Positions 47,763-57,634 are shown, numbered from the stretch's first letter. The stretch: 64,000 bases of DNA from Acetobacter lambici (GCF_011516885.1 NZ_WOTD01000003.1:62001-126000), one strand, 5' to 3'. Made by a program: numbers and translations. Notes: generated by a model from the sequence alone, not told the origin.

Positions 47763-48374
47763 ATGATAAATTCTGCAATATTAGAGTATATAGAAAAAAC
47801 AATAATCACACTTCCATATGTGTATTTTATACACAATAACTACTCATCAATATTTATCAGCCTTAACCCGATATCAATATTGTATTTACTGGAGATGGTC
47901 ATGGATCTTTTTTTTACGTTGTTAAGGTCTCCGGGAAACATGAGCCATAATACAACGGACTGGATACTAGCTATTTTAGGAACATATGCAGCCCAGATTG
48001 TTTCCACTCATGGCAGTGATACACATTTTGCCTCTGTTACTTTTTGCTTTATTCTGTCTTTTATCGGCATTTTTGTCAGCCTCTCCGCCAAAATCTGCCT
48101 AGGAAGAAGTTTTGCGATTGTTGCCGCCATACGGATTGTAAAAACTTATGGCCCGTACCGTATCATCCGACATCCGATGTATGCTGGCTATATGTTAACC
48201 AGCATCGGTTTTCTGCTGTATAATTTTAGCCTTTGGAATATTTGTGCCATTTCCTGCGCATGGTCGGTTCAGATATTACGTATTCGGGCTGAAGAAAAAA
48301 TTCTTTCCACAGATCCTCAATGGCTGCTTTGGTCAAAACAGGTACGCTGGAAGTTGCTTCCTTTTTTGTACTGA
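47763..48374 (+). CDS. Isoprenylcysteine carboxyl methyltransferase-like membrane protein
   Basis: 203 residues with about four to five hydrophobic segments. The C-terminal part matches the ICMT/PEMT-like fold: GPYRIIRHPMYAGYML (SAM-binding side) and RIRAEEKILSTDPQ. In bacteria such proteins methylate lipids or unknown small substrates; true prenylcysteine is not expected. It starts three bases after the GT87-like gene and shares its AT-rich composition, so the two likely form one transferred unit. ATG 47763 is uncertain; the internal ATG 47895 would still leave the conserved part. Confidence 0.75.
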   Translation: MINSAILEYIEKTIITLPYVYFIHNNYSSIFISLNPISILYLLEMVMDLFFTLLRSPGNMSHNTTDWILAILGTYAAQIVSTHGSDTHFASVTFCFILSFIGIFVSLSAKICLGRSFAIVAAIRIVKTYGPYRIIRHPMYAGYMLTSIGFLLYNFSLWNICAISCAWSVQILRIRAEEKILSTDPQWLLWSKQVRWKLLPFLY

Positions 48375-48646
48375 TACCAAAATCCGTTGCACACCTTAAT
48401 CCAATCTAGAAAAAATTGTTAAAAACCCACATATTTTAAACGTTCTTCGCTTTTATTTTCAATAAATTATATATATTTATGGATTTTATAATTTATAAAA
48501 AATATTATGACGCAATGAATATATCCTAACATATTATAATAATTGAGAAATATACCGATTTGACCTTTTGTATCCTTCATATACCCTGTATTTACTACCA
48601 ATCTTTCCGATCAGAAGTAAGAAGCTAGGTAAATATAGGGAACATC

Positions 48647-50191
48647 ATGGCACAAGATGAAAAAATTGTTGTAATTGGTGCTGGGCCAGCAGGATTGACA
48701 CTTGCCTATGAACTCCTGAAAGCCGGTCGGAACAATGTGACTGTTTATGAGTGCGACAAACAGGTTGGTGGTATATCAAAAACCATCAAACATCATGGTA
48801 ACCGTATAGATATTGGTGGGCATCGCTTTTTCTCCAAATCTGACTGGGTCATGTCTTGGTGGAAGAGCTTTCTGCCAATTGCGGCTACGAACGAACAAAA
48901 CGTTACCTTACAATATCAGGGTAAAGAGCGAGAACTCCTTGTCGGGCCTCAGTCTCCTTCAACTGATGACGTCATGCTGGTTCGCTCACGCCTGTCACGT
49001 ATCTATTATAATAAAACGTTTTTTGACTATCCGCTCAAACTCACACCAAAAAATCTGACCAAACTTGGGTTACGTAAAACCATTATTTTTGGCCTGAGTT
49101 ATCTCTGGGGCCGTTTAGATAAAATTACACCTGAGCTGACATTGGAAGATTTTTTCATAAACCGGTTCGGTCGTAAATTATATCAACAGTTTTTTAAAGA
49201 TTATACTGAAAAAGTTTGGGGAGTTCCCTGCTCCAGCATTAGTGCAGATTGGGGGGCACAGCGTGTTAAAAGCCTTTCTATTTCCAGCGTTCTTCTGCAT
49301 GCCTGCAAACGCGCACTCGGCCTGCAAAAAAAGTCTAGTACCCAGACATCTCTTATAGAGCAGTTCATCTATCCCAAATATGGTCCAGGCCAGATGTGGG
49401 AAACTGTAGCCCGCCATATTACGGATATGGGAGGGACAATCCTTCTCAATCATCAGGTCAATGGCATTGCGTTCGATAATAATCGCGTTTCATCGATAAT
49501 GGTTAAAAATCCGGACGGCAGTCAGGAAAACCAGAAGTGCGATGTTCTGGTCTCTACCATGCCAATTAAGGATCTTGTTGTAGCCAGCGGGAATCATTTT
49601 TCTCCAGCTGTGCAGCTAATTGCAAAAAACCTGCAATACAGAGATTTTATTACGGTTGGTCTGCTCTACAATTCTTCAGAAATAACACGCCGGTTGAATG
49701 ACAACTGGATTTATATTCAGGAACCAGGTGTACATGTTGGGCGTGTACAGATTTTTAATAACTGGAGCCCCTATATGGTCGCCAACCCGGAGACCACTTG
49801 GCTAGGGCTTGAGTTTTTCTGTTCTGAGGGCAACGATCTCTGGATGCTAAGCGAACAGGAAATGATCAAACTTGCCTGTTTTGAGATGAAAAAAATCGGG
49901 CTTGTCTCAACACTTGATGCACTCGATAGTGTTGTGGTACGTGTACCCAAAGCCTATCCTGGATACTTTGGAGAATCCTATAAGAGTTTTGGCATAGTCC
50001 GTGATGCACTAAACACCGTGGAGAATCTTTTCCTCATCGGCCGCAATGGTATGCACTGTTACAATAATCAGGACCATTCCATGCTAACTGCCAAAGAGGC
50101 TGCTGACCAAATCATCTCCGGTCAGCAGGACAAAGATAAACTCTGGAAAATCAATATTGATGATGATTATCATGAAGAAAAATCAAACTGA
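48647..50191 (+). CDS. NAD(P)/FAD-dependent amine-oxidase-like oxidoreductase
   Basis: 514 residues. The N-terminal dinucleotide fold [18 protein letters not shown], the second FAD segment [10 protein letters not shown] and [13 protein letters not shown], and the C-terminal FAD segment [19 protein letters not shown] are those of the HemY/phytoene-desaturase-type flavoproteins often found beside glycosyltransferases in surface-sugar clusters, with resemblance to UDP-galactopyranose mutase at the FAD sites. The substrate is unknown. It is AT-rich like the two genes before it but separated by about 270 bases of AT-rich spacer. Confidence 0.8.
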   Translation: MAQDEKIVVIGAGPAGLTLAYELLKAGRNNVTVYECDKQVGGISKTIKHHGNRIDIGGHRFFSKSDWVMSWWKSFLPIAATNEQNVTLQYQGKERELLVGPQSPSTDDVMLVRSRLSRIYYNKTFFDYPLKLTPKNLTKLGLRKTIIFGLSYLWGRLDKITPELTLEDFFINRFGRKLYQQFFKDYTEKVWGVPCSSISADWGAQRVKSLSISSVLLHACKRALGLQKKSSTQTSLIEQFIYPKYGPGQMWETVARHITDMGGTILLNHQVNGIAFDNNRVSSIMVKNPDGSQENQKCDVLVSTMPIKDLVVASGNHFSPAVQLIAKNLQYRDFITVGLLYNSSEITRRLNDNWIYIQEPGVHVGRVQIFNNWSPYMVANPETTWLGLEFFCSEGNDLWMLSEQEMIKLACFEMKKIGLVSTLDALDSVVVRVPKAYPGYFGESYKSFGIVRDALNTVENLFLIGRNGMHCYNNQDHSMLTAKEAADQIISGQQDKDKLWKINIDDDYHEEKSN

Positions 50192-50243
50192 GGCTCTGTT
50201 GACTGCACACCATAGCCTCAAACCCGCGACTTCATAATCCTTG

Positions 50244-50711
50244 TTATGGAAAGCTGGAATGCTTGAACGGATAACGGTCAACCATCATGCGCAGGGGAGC
50301 GAATTCCTTATTGGGGAATGTTTCCGAGCGCACCCATGATCCGTCAGGCGACTCCACAAAAACCGTTGCGTTCCAGTCGGCAGCACTAATCCCTGTCCAT
50401 AGGGTAAGGGTCAGCACGTCCTTGCCCTGCGCGTCCTTGAGCAGCAGATGCGAGTCCCCCGAGGAGGGCGGTGTGCGGCTCAGTGGCCCCCAGCCAGACT
50501 TGTGGGTGGAAAGCCATTTGTTCACATCCACTACTTCATCCGCCTCCAGCGGACGCTGGTGGTGCATTGGCCCGACGTCAATCACGCCGCTGGCAATCTG
50601 CGGAAACGAAACAGGTTTGAAGTTGGGCAAAGCAAAGGTCCAGATCACAACCGTGGTGCTGATGGTTAAAACCAGAAAACCAATGATAAACGCCGTTTCT
50701 TTCCGCATCAT
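50244..50711 (-). CDS. Small membrane-anchored protein of unknown function
   Basis: 155 residues: one N-terminal membrane helix (about 8-28) and a soluble extracytoplasmic domain with no motif I recognise. The region SHLLLKDAQGKDVLTLTLW looks like beta strands. It lies 11 bases after the aminotransferase gene on the same strand, so it is probably the third gene of a surface-sugar operon. Confidence 0.65.
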   Translation of the reverse strand: MMRKETAFIIGFLVLTISTTVVIWTFALPNFKPVSFPQIASGVIDVGPMHHQRPLEADEVVDVNKWLSTHKSGWGPLSRTPPSSGDSHLLLKDAQGKDVLTLTLWTGISAADWNATVFVESPDGSWVRSETFPNKEFAPLRMMVDRYPFKHSSFP

Positions 50712-50722
50712 ACTACTCTTTC

Positions 50723-51859
50723 TTACCCTACTACTGCGGCAATCACGCGCGCTACGTCTTGGTTTGTCAGTTCCGGGTGAATGGGCAGTGCCAGAATGCG
50801 CTGCGCCAGATCTTCGGAAACAGGCAGCACCGTCCCATCATGATGGTCCCGGTAGGCGGGCTGCTTATGCAATGGCAAAGGATAGTAAATGGCCGAGGGC
50901 ACGCCCTGCTCCTTCAACCGTGCCTGAAGAGCATCACGCGCGGCCGTATCGGCCAGCAATACGGCATAAATGGCCCAAGCACTCTGGCTGTCGGGCACAC
51001 GTGCTGGCACCTGCACATGTCCGGCAAGGCCTGCATCATACTGCGTGGCTATGGCGTTCCGCCGGGCCAGTTCATCCTTAAAGCTGTCCAGCTTGGCCAG
51101 CAACACTGCGGCCTGCAGGGTATCCAGCCGACCATTCATGCCTGTGCGCAGCACCTCGTACCGCGTGGTGCCCTCACCATGTGTGCGCAAGGAGCGGTAC
51201 AGCGCCGCCCGCTCGGGGTCATCCGTCAGAATGGCGCCACCATCCCCGTACCCCCCCAGCGGTTTGGAGGGGAAAAAGGACAGGGTCGTAGCCGTAGCCT
51301 CACACCCCAGTGGTTTACCCGCCAGATCCGCCCCAAAAGACTGGGCACAATCGGCCATGAGGAATAACTCCTCCTCTGCCGCGATCGCCCGCAGTTCCGG
51401 CCATGGCGCAGGCTGGCCAAACAGGTCCACACCCACAATGGCACGAGGCCGTAATTTACCCGCAGAACGCACCGCCTGAATACGGCTGCGCAGATGCGCA
51501 GGATCGATCTGGAACGTATTAGGGTCCACATCCACAAAAACCGGAGTTGCCCCGAGCAGCAAAGGCACTTCCGCCGTGGCTGTATAGGTGAAAGCGGGTA
51601 GAAACACCGCATCACCACGACCTATGCCTTCAGCCATCATAACGATCTGGAGCGCATCCGTGCCGGAGGACACACCCACGCACTCACGCGCGCCACACCA
51701 TGCCGCCAGACGCTCTTCAAGCTCTCCGACCTCTGGCCCCATCACAAAACGGCAATGGGCCAGAACAGCATCCAGACGCTGCCGCAGGACAGGCTCCATC
51801 CGCTTTTGTTGGGCTGCAAGATCAAGAAACGCAATGGGCCTGGTATCTGAACTGCTCAT
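50723..51859 (-). CDS. DegT/DnrJ/EryC1-family sugar aminotransferase
   Basis: PLP-dependent enzyme of 378 residues that would aminate a keto-sugar nucleotide. The PLP lysine lies in SFFPSKPLGGYGDGGA; other family segments are GVSSGTDALQIVM, VDVDPNTFQID and the aspartate strand LMADCAQSFGA. The start overlaps the stop of the 4,6-dehydratase gene by four bases, so a dehydratase-aminotransferase pair making a UDP-4-amino-6-deoxy sugar is likely, as in WbpM-WbpE or PglF-PglE routes. The position of amination is inferred. Confidence 0.88.
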   Translation of the reverse strand: MSSSDTRPIAFLDLAAQQKRMEPVLRQRLDAVLAHCRFVMGPEVGELEERLAAWCGARECVGVSSGTDALQIVMMAEGIGRGDAVFLPAFTYTATAEVPLLLGATPVFVDVDPNTFQIDPAHLRSRIQAVRSAGKLRPRAIVGVDLFGQPAPWPELRAIAAEEELFLMADCAQSFGADLAGKPLGCEATATTLSFFPSKPLGGYGDGGAILTDDPERAALYRSLRTHGEGTTRYEVLRTGMNGRLDTLQAAVLLAKLDSFKDELARRNAIATQYDAGLAGHVQVPARVPDSQSAWAIYAVLLADTAARDALQARLKEQGVPSAIYYPLPLHKQPAYRDHHDGTVLPVSEDLAQRILALPIHPELTNQDVARVIAAVVG

Positions 51860-53874
51860 GGTGCCATCTGCTCCGTGCCGTCGGCCTTTATCTGTCCGTT
51901 CTTTACAGCACCGGAGGATTTTGCACCAGCCGGAGCCAGCGCCCGTACATCTCCGTTGGGGTTATGATCGAACTCGGGCACCAGTTGGCACAGGGTTTGC
52001 AAAACAGCGTGCACGTCGCCCTGGCGGGCATGGGCCGTAATCTGGTCCACTGCGGCGCGCACCTCCGCCAACTCCACCACGCGCGGCGTTGCCATGAACA
52101 ATCCCGGCGAGTCGGTTGGGACGGAGCACTCCCGCCCGTGGAACAGTTCCTCATACAGTTTTTCCCCCGCCCGCAGGCCGGTAAAGTGGATGGCCACGTC
52201 CTCATCCGGTTTTAGGCCCGCAAGGCGCACCATCTGCCGGGCCAGATCAACAATTTTAACCGGCTCTCCCATATCCAGCACAAAAATACCGCCGTGCCGG
52301 AGCAGGGTATCCATCTCTGTGCCCACCGCACAGGAGGTACCACGCACACAGGCCTGTAGAACAAGCCCCACGGCTTCGGGCACGGTCATAAAATAACGGC
52401 GCATTTCCGGGTGCGTTACGGTCAGTGGTCCGCCGCGCGCCAGTTGCCGCTGGAACAGAGGCACAACAGATCCTGTTGAACCCAGTACATTGCCGAACCT
52501 GACCGTAATACAGCGCATGCCGCCCGACTGCCCCGAGGAACGGGCCTGAATATCCAGCGCCTGACAGTACATTTCCGCCGCGCGTTTGGTCGCCCCCATC
52601 AGATTGAACGGATTGACCGCCTTGTCGGTGGAAATAACAACCATAGCCGCGGCCCCATGCCGGGCAGCGGCATCGGCCACCACACGCGTGCCGTGCACAT
52701 TGGTTAGCACCCCCTCCGCCGGATTGGCCTCCACGATCGGCACGTGTTTAAGGGCTGCCGCATGGAACACCAGCTCTGGCCTGTACTGCGCCATAATGGC
52801 GTTAACCCGCGCCTCGTCCCGCACATCAGCCACAACCACCCTGCGTGGAATAGCGGGGGCGCACTCGGCCAATTCCAAATCTATCTGCCAGAGTGCAAAT
52901 TCACCGTGGTCGAGCAAAATAAGGCAGGCAGGCGCATGGCGGGCAATCTGACGCACAAGTTCGGAGCCAATTGTGCCCCCTACCCCCGTAACCAGCACGG
53001 TTCTCTGGTTGATCAGGTGGTGCATGCCAGCATGGTCAAGTTGCACCTGCGGGCGGTTCAGCAGGTCTTCTGGCTGGATGGGCCGCAAATGCACCTGATC
53101 CGCCGGAGACATATCCGTCATGGTTGGGGTTCTGAGCACCGCCACACCGTACTCGGCCGCCACGTCCAGCACCCGGCTTAACGTACCACCCCTGAATGTG
53201 GTGTTCGTAACGACCAGTGCCTCGGGCAGTTGCGCCATATTACGCAGCCGCTCCAGAACAGGAACAATCTCTTCAATCTGCCCCAGAATTGGCACGTTAC
53301 GAATCCGCTGGCCTGTTTGCTGCTCGCCCAGCCCCACCAAGCCTGCAATGCGAATCTCCAGAGCGTTGCTACGCTCAAGCGCGCGGAGGAACAGGTCAGC
53401 CGCGGCATCCGCGCCCACCAGCAGCACCCGTTGCCCATCCGGCTGCCGTGTATCGGTTCTGTGGGCAAGGCGATGAGACACCCGCACCCCCCCAAGCAGC
53501 ACCAGCAGAACCAGCGCATCAATAAAAGGGAACGCAATACTGGGCAGGGGCGAACCCGCCCACACCAGCCCTACCGAGAGCAGCAGAGCGCTAACAACCG
53601 ATGCACCGGCAAGGCCCAGCAGGTCCGAAACACCAGAAAAGCGCCAGTATTGCTGCGGTAGCCTGAACGGAAGCCCGCTCACCACCAGCGAGAAACCACC
53701 GCCAACCGCAAACCATAGCCCATGGAGCAAACCAGCATGAGGGGCCGCCAGCCAACGGGCCAGCAATGCCGCCAGTGCTGCCAGCGCGCCATCAAGCAGG
53801 ATATTAAGGGCAATCCTGTTCAGCGGCCAAAATCTTGAATAATGATACTGGAGCTGAGAACGTTGCGAGACCAT
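51856..53874 (-). CDS. FlaA1/WbpM-like membrane nucleotide-sugar 4,6-dehydratase
   Basis: 672 residues: four N-terminal membrane helices, a CoA/NAD-binding-like domain (about 140-270), then an SDR 4,6-dehydratase domain. The cofactor motif TGVGGTIGSELVRQI and the STDKAVNPFNLMGATKR segment are visible; in the latter Met replaces the usual SDR Tyr, the SMK variant of WbpM and PglF that converts UDP-GlcNAc to its 4-keto-6-deoxy form. It heads the operon with the aminotransferase gene. The divergent gene on the other side encodes a WecA-like sugar-1-phosphate transferase. Confidence 0.88.
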   Translation of the reverse strand: MVSQRSQLQYHYSRFWPLNRIALNILLDGALAALAALLARWLAAPHAGLLHGLWFAVGGGFSLVVSGLPFRLPQQYWRFSGVSDLLGLAGASVVSALLLSVGLVWAGSPLPSIAFPFIDALVLLVLLGGVRVSHRLAHRTDTRQPDGQRVLLVGADAAADLFLRALERSNALEIRIAGLVGLGEQQTGQRIRNVPILGQIEEIVPVLERLRNMAQLPEALVVTNTTFRGGTLSRVLDVAAEYGVAVLRTPTMTDMSPADQVHLRPIQPEDLLNRPQVQLDHAGMHHLINQRTVLVTGVGGTIGSELVRQIARHAPACLILLDHGEFALWQIDLELAECAPAIPRRVVVADVRDEARVNAIMAQYRPELVFHAAALKHVPIVEANPAEGVLTNVHGTRVVADAAARHGAAAMVVISTDKAVNPFNLMGATKRAAEMYCQALDIQARSSGQSGGMRCITVRFGNVLGSTGSVVPLFQRQLARGGPLTVTHPEMRRYFMTVPEAVGLVLQACVRGTSCAVGTEMDTLLRHGGIFVLDMGEPVKIVDLARQMVRLAGLKPDEDVAIHFTGLRAGEKLYEELFHGRECSVPTDSPGLFMATPRVVELAEVRAAVDQITAHARQGDVHAVLQTLCQLVPEFDHNPNGDVRALAPAGAKSSGAVKNGQIKADGTEQMAP

Positions 53875-53940
53875 GATCGTGCGCTTATAGCCCAGCGCCT
53901 GACATCCTAGAAGCAGCCTAACCGGACAACACCCTCTTTC

Positions 53941-54966
53941 ATGTCTTTTTTTTCCTCCGTTCTGGCTTTTTCATGCCTGCTCTGCGCGGCCATGCTGTGT
54001 TCCGTTATTGTACGGCGCATGATCCGGCTGGCGGTTATGGATCATCCTGAATACCGCAGCGCTCATGCAACCCCTACCCCCAAAGGGGGAGGAATCGGGG
54101 TTATGGCGGCATTCGGGCTATTTTTTCCCGTCCTTCAGGCGCTGGCAGGCCAGCCGGTTCTGTCTTTTCCATACCTTATGTCGGCCTGTGCGCTCACGCT
54201 CCTATGCGGGGTCTCCTGGCTTGATGATCTTTACCAATGGCCGCCCGGCATTAAGTTTGCCACACAGATCATTGCGGCCAGTCTGGTCGTACAAGGGGGC
54301 ATGGGGCTGGTCTGGCCAACACCACTGGCGGGGGCGGCGCTATCCATCCTCTGGCTGGTTTTTGTGACCAATGCGGTCAACTTCATGGACGGGCTGAACG
54401 GGCTTATTGCAGGCTGTCTGGCCTGCGCGGCTACGGCCCTTGCCCTTGCCGCGCCATTTTTGGGTGTACCCGCCCTGCAATGGCCCGCCCTGCTGCTGGT
54501 CGCCTGCCTTGTGGGCTTTCTGCCTTTTAACTTTCCCCGTGCCCGGATTTTTCTGGGGGACGTAGGCAGTCAGGGATGTGGCCTGCTTGCCGGGACCACG
54601 GCGTTGTATATTGCCAGCCACACAACCCAGCCCCGTGGGTGGGTACTGGGGCCAGCCCTGCTATTCCCGCTGATTTATGATGTGGTGTTTACACTTATCC
54701 GCCGCTGGCTCGCCGGGCAGGCTCTGGCACAGGCGCATAGGGGGCACCTTTACCAGATCCTCCACCGCAGCACCCTGCCAGTGCCTGTTGTGTCCATGCT
54801 CACATGGTGCCTGACCCTATGGGGCGGCAGTGTGGGCTGCCTTGTAGCGCCCACAACAGGCTTTTGGAGCGGTATGGCTGGGGTAAGCCTGCTTATGCTA
54901 CCCCAGTTGGCATGGACCGCATGGGCCGTGGGCCGCGCGCGCAAATACTCGATTGGCACATGGTAG
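53941..54966 (+). CDS. WecA/WbpL-like undecaprenyl-phosphate sugar-1-phosphate transferase
   Basis: Polytopic membrane enzyme of 341 residues (about ten helices) of the GT4/MraY family, which transfers a HexNAc-1-phosphate to undecaprenyl phosphate. The family segments are present: PTPKGGGIGVM, LDDLYQWPPGIKF, NAVNFMDGLNGLIAG and ARIFLGDVGSQGCG, with the Asp residues that hold Mg and substrate. Its divergent neighbours make an amino-sugar nucleotide, so this probably starts an O-antigen or exopolysaccharide unit. Confidence 0.87.
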   Translation: MSFFSSVLAFSCLLCAAMLCSVIVRRMIRLAVMDHPEYRSAHATPTPKGGGIGVMAAFGLFFPVLQALAGQPVLSFPYLMSACALTLLCGVSWLDDLYQWPPGIKFATQIIAASLVVQGGMGLVWPTPLAGAALSILWLVFVTNAVNFMDGLNGLIAGCLACAATALALAAPFLGVPALQWPALLLVACLVGFLPFNFPRARIFLGDVGSQGCGLLAGTTALYIASHTTQPRGWVLGPALLFPLIYDVVFTLIRRWLAGQALAQAHRGHLYQILHRSTLPVPVVSMLTWCLTLWGGSVGCLVAPTTGFWSGMAGVSLLMLPQLAWTAWAVGRARKYSIGTW

Positions 54967-54987
54967 ACCACCCCACCTGACGGTCTG

Positions 54988-55431
54988 TTATTTTAGGGTC
55001 AGCGTCAGCCCCTGCGCGGAACCGGCCAGCCTTGCCCCTTGGGAGATGGTTTCGATCTTGATCCGCACCCCGTTCTTGTTTTCCAGCACGGCACCACCCA
55101 GCCCCTGCCCCAGCGTGGCCTCACCATGGGCCGCGGCATAGGTGCCATCAAAATCCTTCAGGCGGTGCAGGTTATAAACCGTTCCCGTGCCCTCGATCTT
55201 GGAAAAACCAACCGCGGCAATTGTGCCCCCGGTAATGGAGAAGGCGTGCACCTTGCCGCCATAGGTCAATTTTCCCTCGCCCCACGTATATCCTAGCCCG
55301 ATATCGGCCGATTTGGCGGTCAGGGTCAGCTTGGCAGTGGGTGCCCCCATGGCATCAGCAGCATGTGCGGCTGATACGCCAGCAAAAGACACGGCCAGAG
55401 CGGCGGCGGCAAAAACAGAAGAAAAACGCAT
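54988..55431 (-). CDS. Small exported protein of unknown function
   Basis: 147 residues with a clear signal peptide (MRFSSVFAAAALAVSF, cleavage near AHA-AD, residue 25). The mature part is beta-rich with many Gly and Thr residues and contains LGYTWGEGKLTYGGK and an EGTGTVYNLHRLKDFDGTY segment. I do not recognise the family with confidence; similar small periplasmic proteins are common in acetic acid bacteria. It is convergent with the WecA-like gene. Confidence 0.7.
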   Translation of the reverse strand: MRFSSVFAAAALAVSFAGVSAAHAADAMGAPTAKLTLTAKSADIGLGYTWGEGKLTYGGKVHAFSITGGTIAAVGFSKIEGTGTVYNLHRLKDFDGTYAAAHGEATLGQGLGGAVLENKNGVRIKIETISQGARLAGSAQGLTLTLK

Positions 55432-55528
55432 GGGAGGCTTCCTTTAACAGGTGTGTCCAGAAGAATACCCAATACCTGACGGTATGAAAGCATCTGACAC
55501 GGGTAGAAAACCAACGCCCCCAAAGCAA

Positions 55529-55594
55529 AAAGGTTGCCGGTTACAGCCCATGACCATTCTAAAATGGGTCATGAGCTACAACACGGCAACCTTT
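55529..55594 (-). terminator. Terminator of the MarR-family gene (long nested hairpin)
   Basis: Outer 11-base arms AAAGGTTGCCG and CGGCAACCTTT enclose a second stem built around CATGACC and GGTCATG. On the minus strand the outer stem is followed by five T, so it ends the MarR transcript. The size and nesting are larger than usual for a terminator. Confidence 0.75.
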
Positions 55595-55622
55595 GTATTA
55601 AGTTTGACTTAATACCGGCTGA

Positions 55623-56036
55623 TCAGGCGGCAGCAACACGGCGCAGGCGGCGCACTGTTGCCACTTTTTCTTCCTGCTGGGGGTTCTGGGCCGCATCACG
55701 CACGGTTGTGCCCATAATGGAGCGGATTTCCTTCAGGTAGGATGCACCTTTAGGGGTACGCTGCACCAGAACGGACCGGCGATCCAGCGGGTCCACCTTG
55801 CGGCGGGCCAGATCCAGTTCGGTCAGGCGGTCAAGCGCACGGGTAATGGCGGGCTTGGACACGTTCAGGCTTGCCGCCAGACCGCGTACCGTATGCCCGC
55901 TCTCATCCAGATAGCAGGTCAGGAACACAGCGAGCTGACGGGCGGACAGGTCCGGCCCTTCTCCACGCACCAGTGCAACAATGGTATCCCGCAGGGTCTT
56001 GACCAGATCCTCTGCCTTTTCTGCGGCCTGTGCCAT
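55623..56036 (-). CDS. MarR-family transcriptional regulator
   Basis: 137 residues; dimeric winged-helix regulator. The recognition region VSKPAITRALDRLTELDLARR and wing DPLDRRSVLVQRT are typical. The C-terminus is basic and Ala-rich. ATG 56036 has GGAAG nine bases upstream; TTG 56045 lies too close to that site. The ligand and target are unknown; many MarR genes regulate themselves. Between this gene and the M17 peptidase gene are about 170 AT-rich bases. Confidence 0.87.
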   Translation of the reverse strand: MAQAAEKAEDLVKTLRDTIVALVRGEGPDLSARQLAVFLTCYLDESGHTVRGLAASLNVSKPAITRALDRLTELDLARRKVDPLDRRSVLVQRTPKGASYLKEIRSIMGTTVRDAAQNPQQEEKVATVRRLRRVAAA

Positions 56037-56206
56037 GACGTTCAACTTCCTTTTGTGCCGGGACCCAGAGCCTTGGCCCGCCCGGCTGTGTTTTTCCGGC
56101 CCATATGCAAACCGGAATGAATCTGATGCGCTTTATATAGACACCGAAACGATTTTTTAAAGCACTGTCACAAAAAATTATTACGCCTTATCGGCCTGTA
56201 AAAACC

Positions 56207-57634
56207 CTAACTCTTTTCCGCACGATTCGTTCCACAAAGAGAACGTATTACACGGAAAAGTGCTCGAATTCCGGGAGTATCTCCCCCTTCTGGCCGCCCT
56301 GGCCTGCTGGAATCATTCCACGCATAACTGTCGATATGCACCCAGCGCTGGTCTGGTTTTACAAAATGTTCCAAAAACAGACCCGCCGTAATGGCCCCCG
56401 CCATGGGGCGGGAGGCAATATTGTTCAGGTCCGCCACAGGGCTTTTCAGCCAACCTGCGTAACCCTGCCAGAGCGGCAGACGCCACAGCGGATCGGCCTC
56501 GTACTCTGCGGCCTCCGCAAACAGCATGGCCGTGGAATCGTTATTGCAGAACAGGGCGGGTAGGTCCGGCCCCAGCGCCACACGGGCAGCCCCTGTAAGC
56601 GTCGCCACATCCACCAGCAGGTCAGGCTGGCTCTCACCCGCCTCATGCAGCAGATCACTCAGCACCAGCCGCCCTTCGGCGTCCGTATTGCCGATTTCCA
56701 CCGTCAGGCCCGCGCGGCTGCGAATAACATCCAACGGCCGCATGGCGTGACCGGACACACTGTTTTCCACACACCCAAGCCGCAATTCCAGCTTTATCGG
56801 CAAGTCCTGCGCCATAACCAGATGCGCCAGAGCCAGCACGGTCGCCGCACCACCCATATCCTTTTTCATGCGCAGCATGCCGCCCGAGGGTTTGATGTCA
56901 TACCCCCCGCTATCAAAGCACACACCCTTGCCGACAAGGGAGATCAGAGGCGCATCCTTACCCGCATGTGTGCCGCTCCACCGGGCCAGAACCACCCTTG
57001 GGGCACGCTCGGAGCCATTGCCCACATGCGCCAGAAGTGGATAGGCCTCATCCAGCGCCGCCCCCTTGATCACCTCAACCTCAGCCCCCAACGGGCGCAG
57101 GGCCGCCTTGGCCTCCCGCGCAAGTTCGGACGGGCCAAGCAGATTGGCAGGGGTGTTGATCAGGTCGCGTGCAAAGCAGATTGAGCGCGCCATTTGCGCG
57201 GCCAGTCCCTTGCGCTCAGCCGCAGTCACCACAAGCCGAGGGCCTTCAGCCGGGCTGCCACCAGTTTTCAGGCTGTAGCGGTATGCACCCAGACAAAAAC
57301 CCAGAATAACATCATCCCGCGCCACATCCTTAGGCACCTGCACGGTCCAGTCCCCTTCGGGCAGGTCCAGTGCAAGCCTGCCAAATACAAACGGGTCACG
57401 CGGAGCCTCTTGTTCAGGCAGTCCCAACAGGGCCTGCACCTTGCCCTCGGGGCCGGGCACCAGCACAAGCTGGCCCACCCGCGCAACAAAGCCACAGCTT
57501 TCGGCAAAGGTAACCGCAGGCTCGCCCGCCAATGCCACCCACGTCTCTCGCTCACTGGCACGTACGGCATGGACGGTGCAAAGAGTCTTCCGCCTGCGCG
57601 CAACGCTCAGGCAGTCCAGATCATGAATAGGCAT
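56207..57634 (-). CDS. M17 family leucyl aminopeptidase
   Basis: Hexameric zinc/manganese aminopeptidase of 475 residues acting on peptide N-termini. All catalytic residues are spaced as in PepA: Lys236, Asp241, Lys248, Asp259, Asp318, Glu320 and Arg322, the last three in the signature NTDAEGRLVL (316-325). The N-terminal domain is more divergent. The start ATG at 57634 has GGAGG six bases upstream. It is divergent from the second helicase gene. Confidence 0.92.
   Translation of the reverse strand: MPIHDLDCLSVARRRKTLCTVHAVRASERETWVALAGEPAVTFAESCGFVARVGQLVLVPGPEGKVQALLGLPEQEAPRDPFVFGRLALDLPEGDWTVQVPKDVARDDVILGFCLGAYRYSLKTGGSPAEGPRLVVTAAERKGLAAQMARSICFARDLINTPANLLGPSELAREAKAALRPLGAEVEVIKGAALDEAYPLLAHVGNGSERAPRVVLARWSGTHAGKDAPLISLVGKGVCFDSGGYDIKPSGGMLRMKKDMGGAATVLALAHLVMAQDLPIKLELRLGCVENSVSGHAMRPLDVIRSRAGLTVEIGNTDAEGRLVLSDLLHEAGESQPDLLVDVATLTGAARVALGPDLPALFCNNDSTAMLFAEAAEYEADPLWRLPLWQGYAGWLKSPVADLNNIASRPMAGAITAGLFLEHFVKPDQRWVHIDSYAWNDSSRPGRPEGGDTPGIRALFRVIRSLCGTNRAEKS

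Noticed and set aside
46542-50191. Island as a phage or insertion element
   Set aside because: No integrase, transposase, tRNA target or terminal repeats were found; only composition suggests transfer.
50189-50220. TGAGGCT/AGCCTCA inverted repeat as a terminator
   Set aside because: The stem is only seven bases with an 18-base loop and no T-tract.
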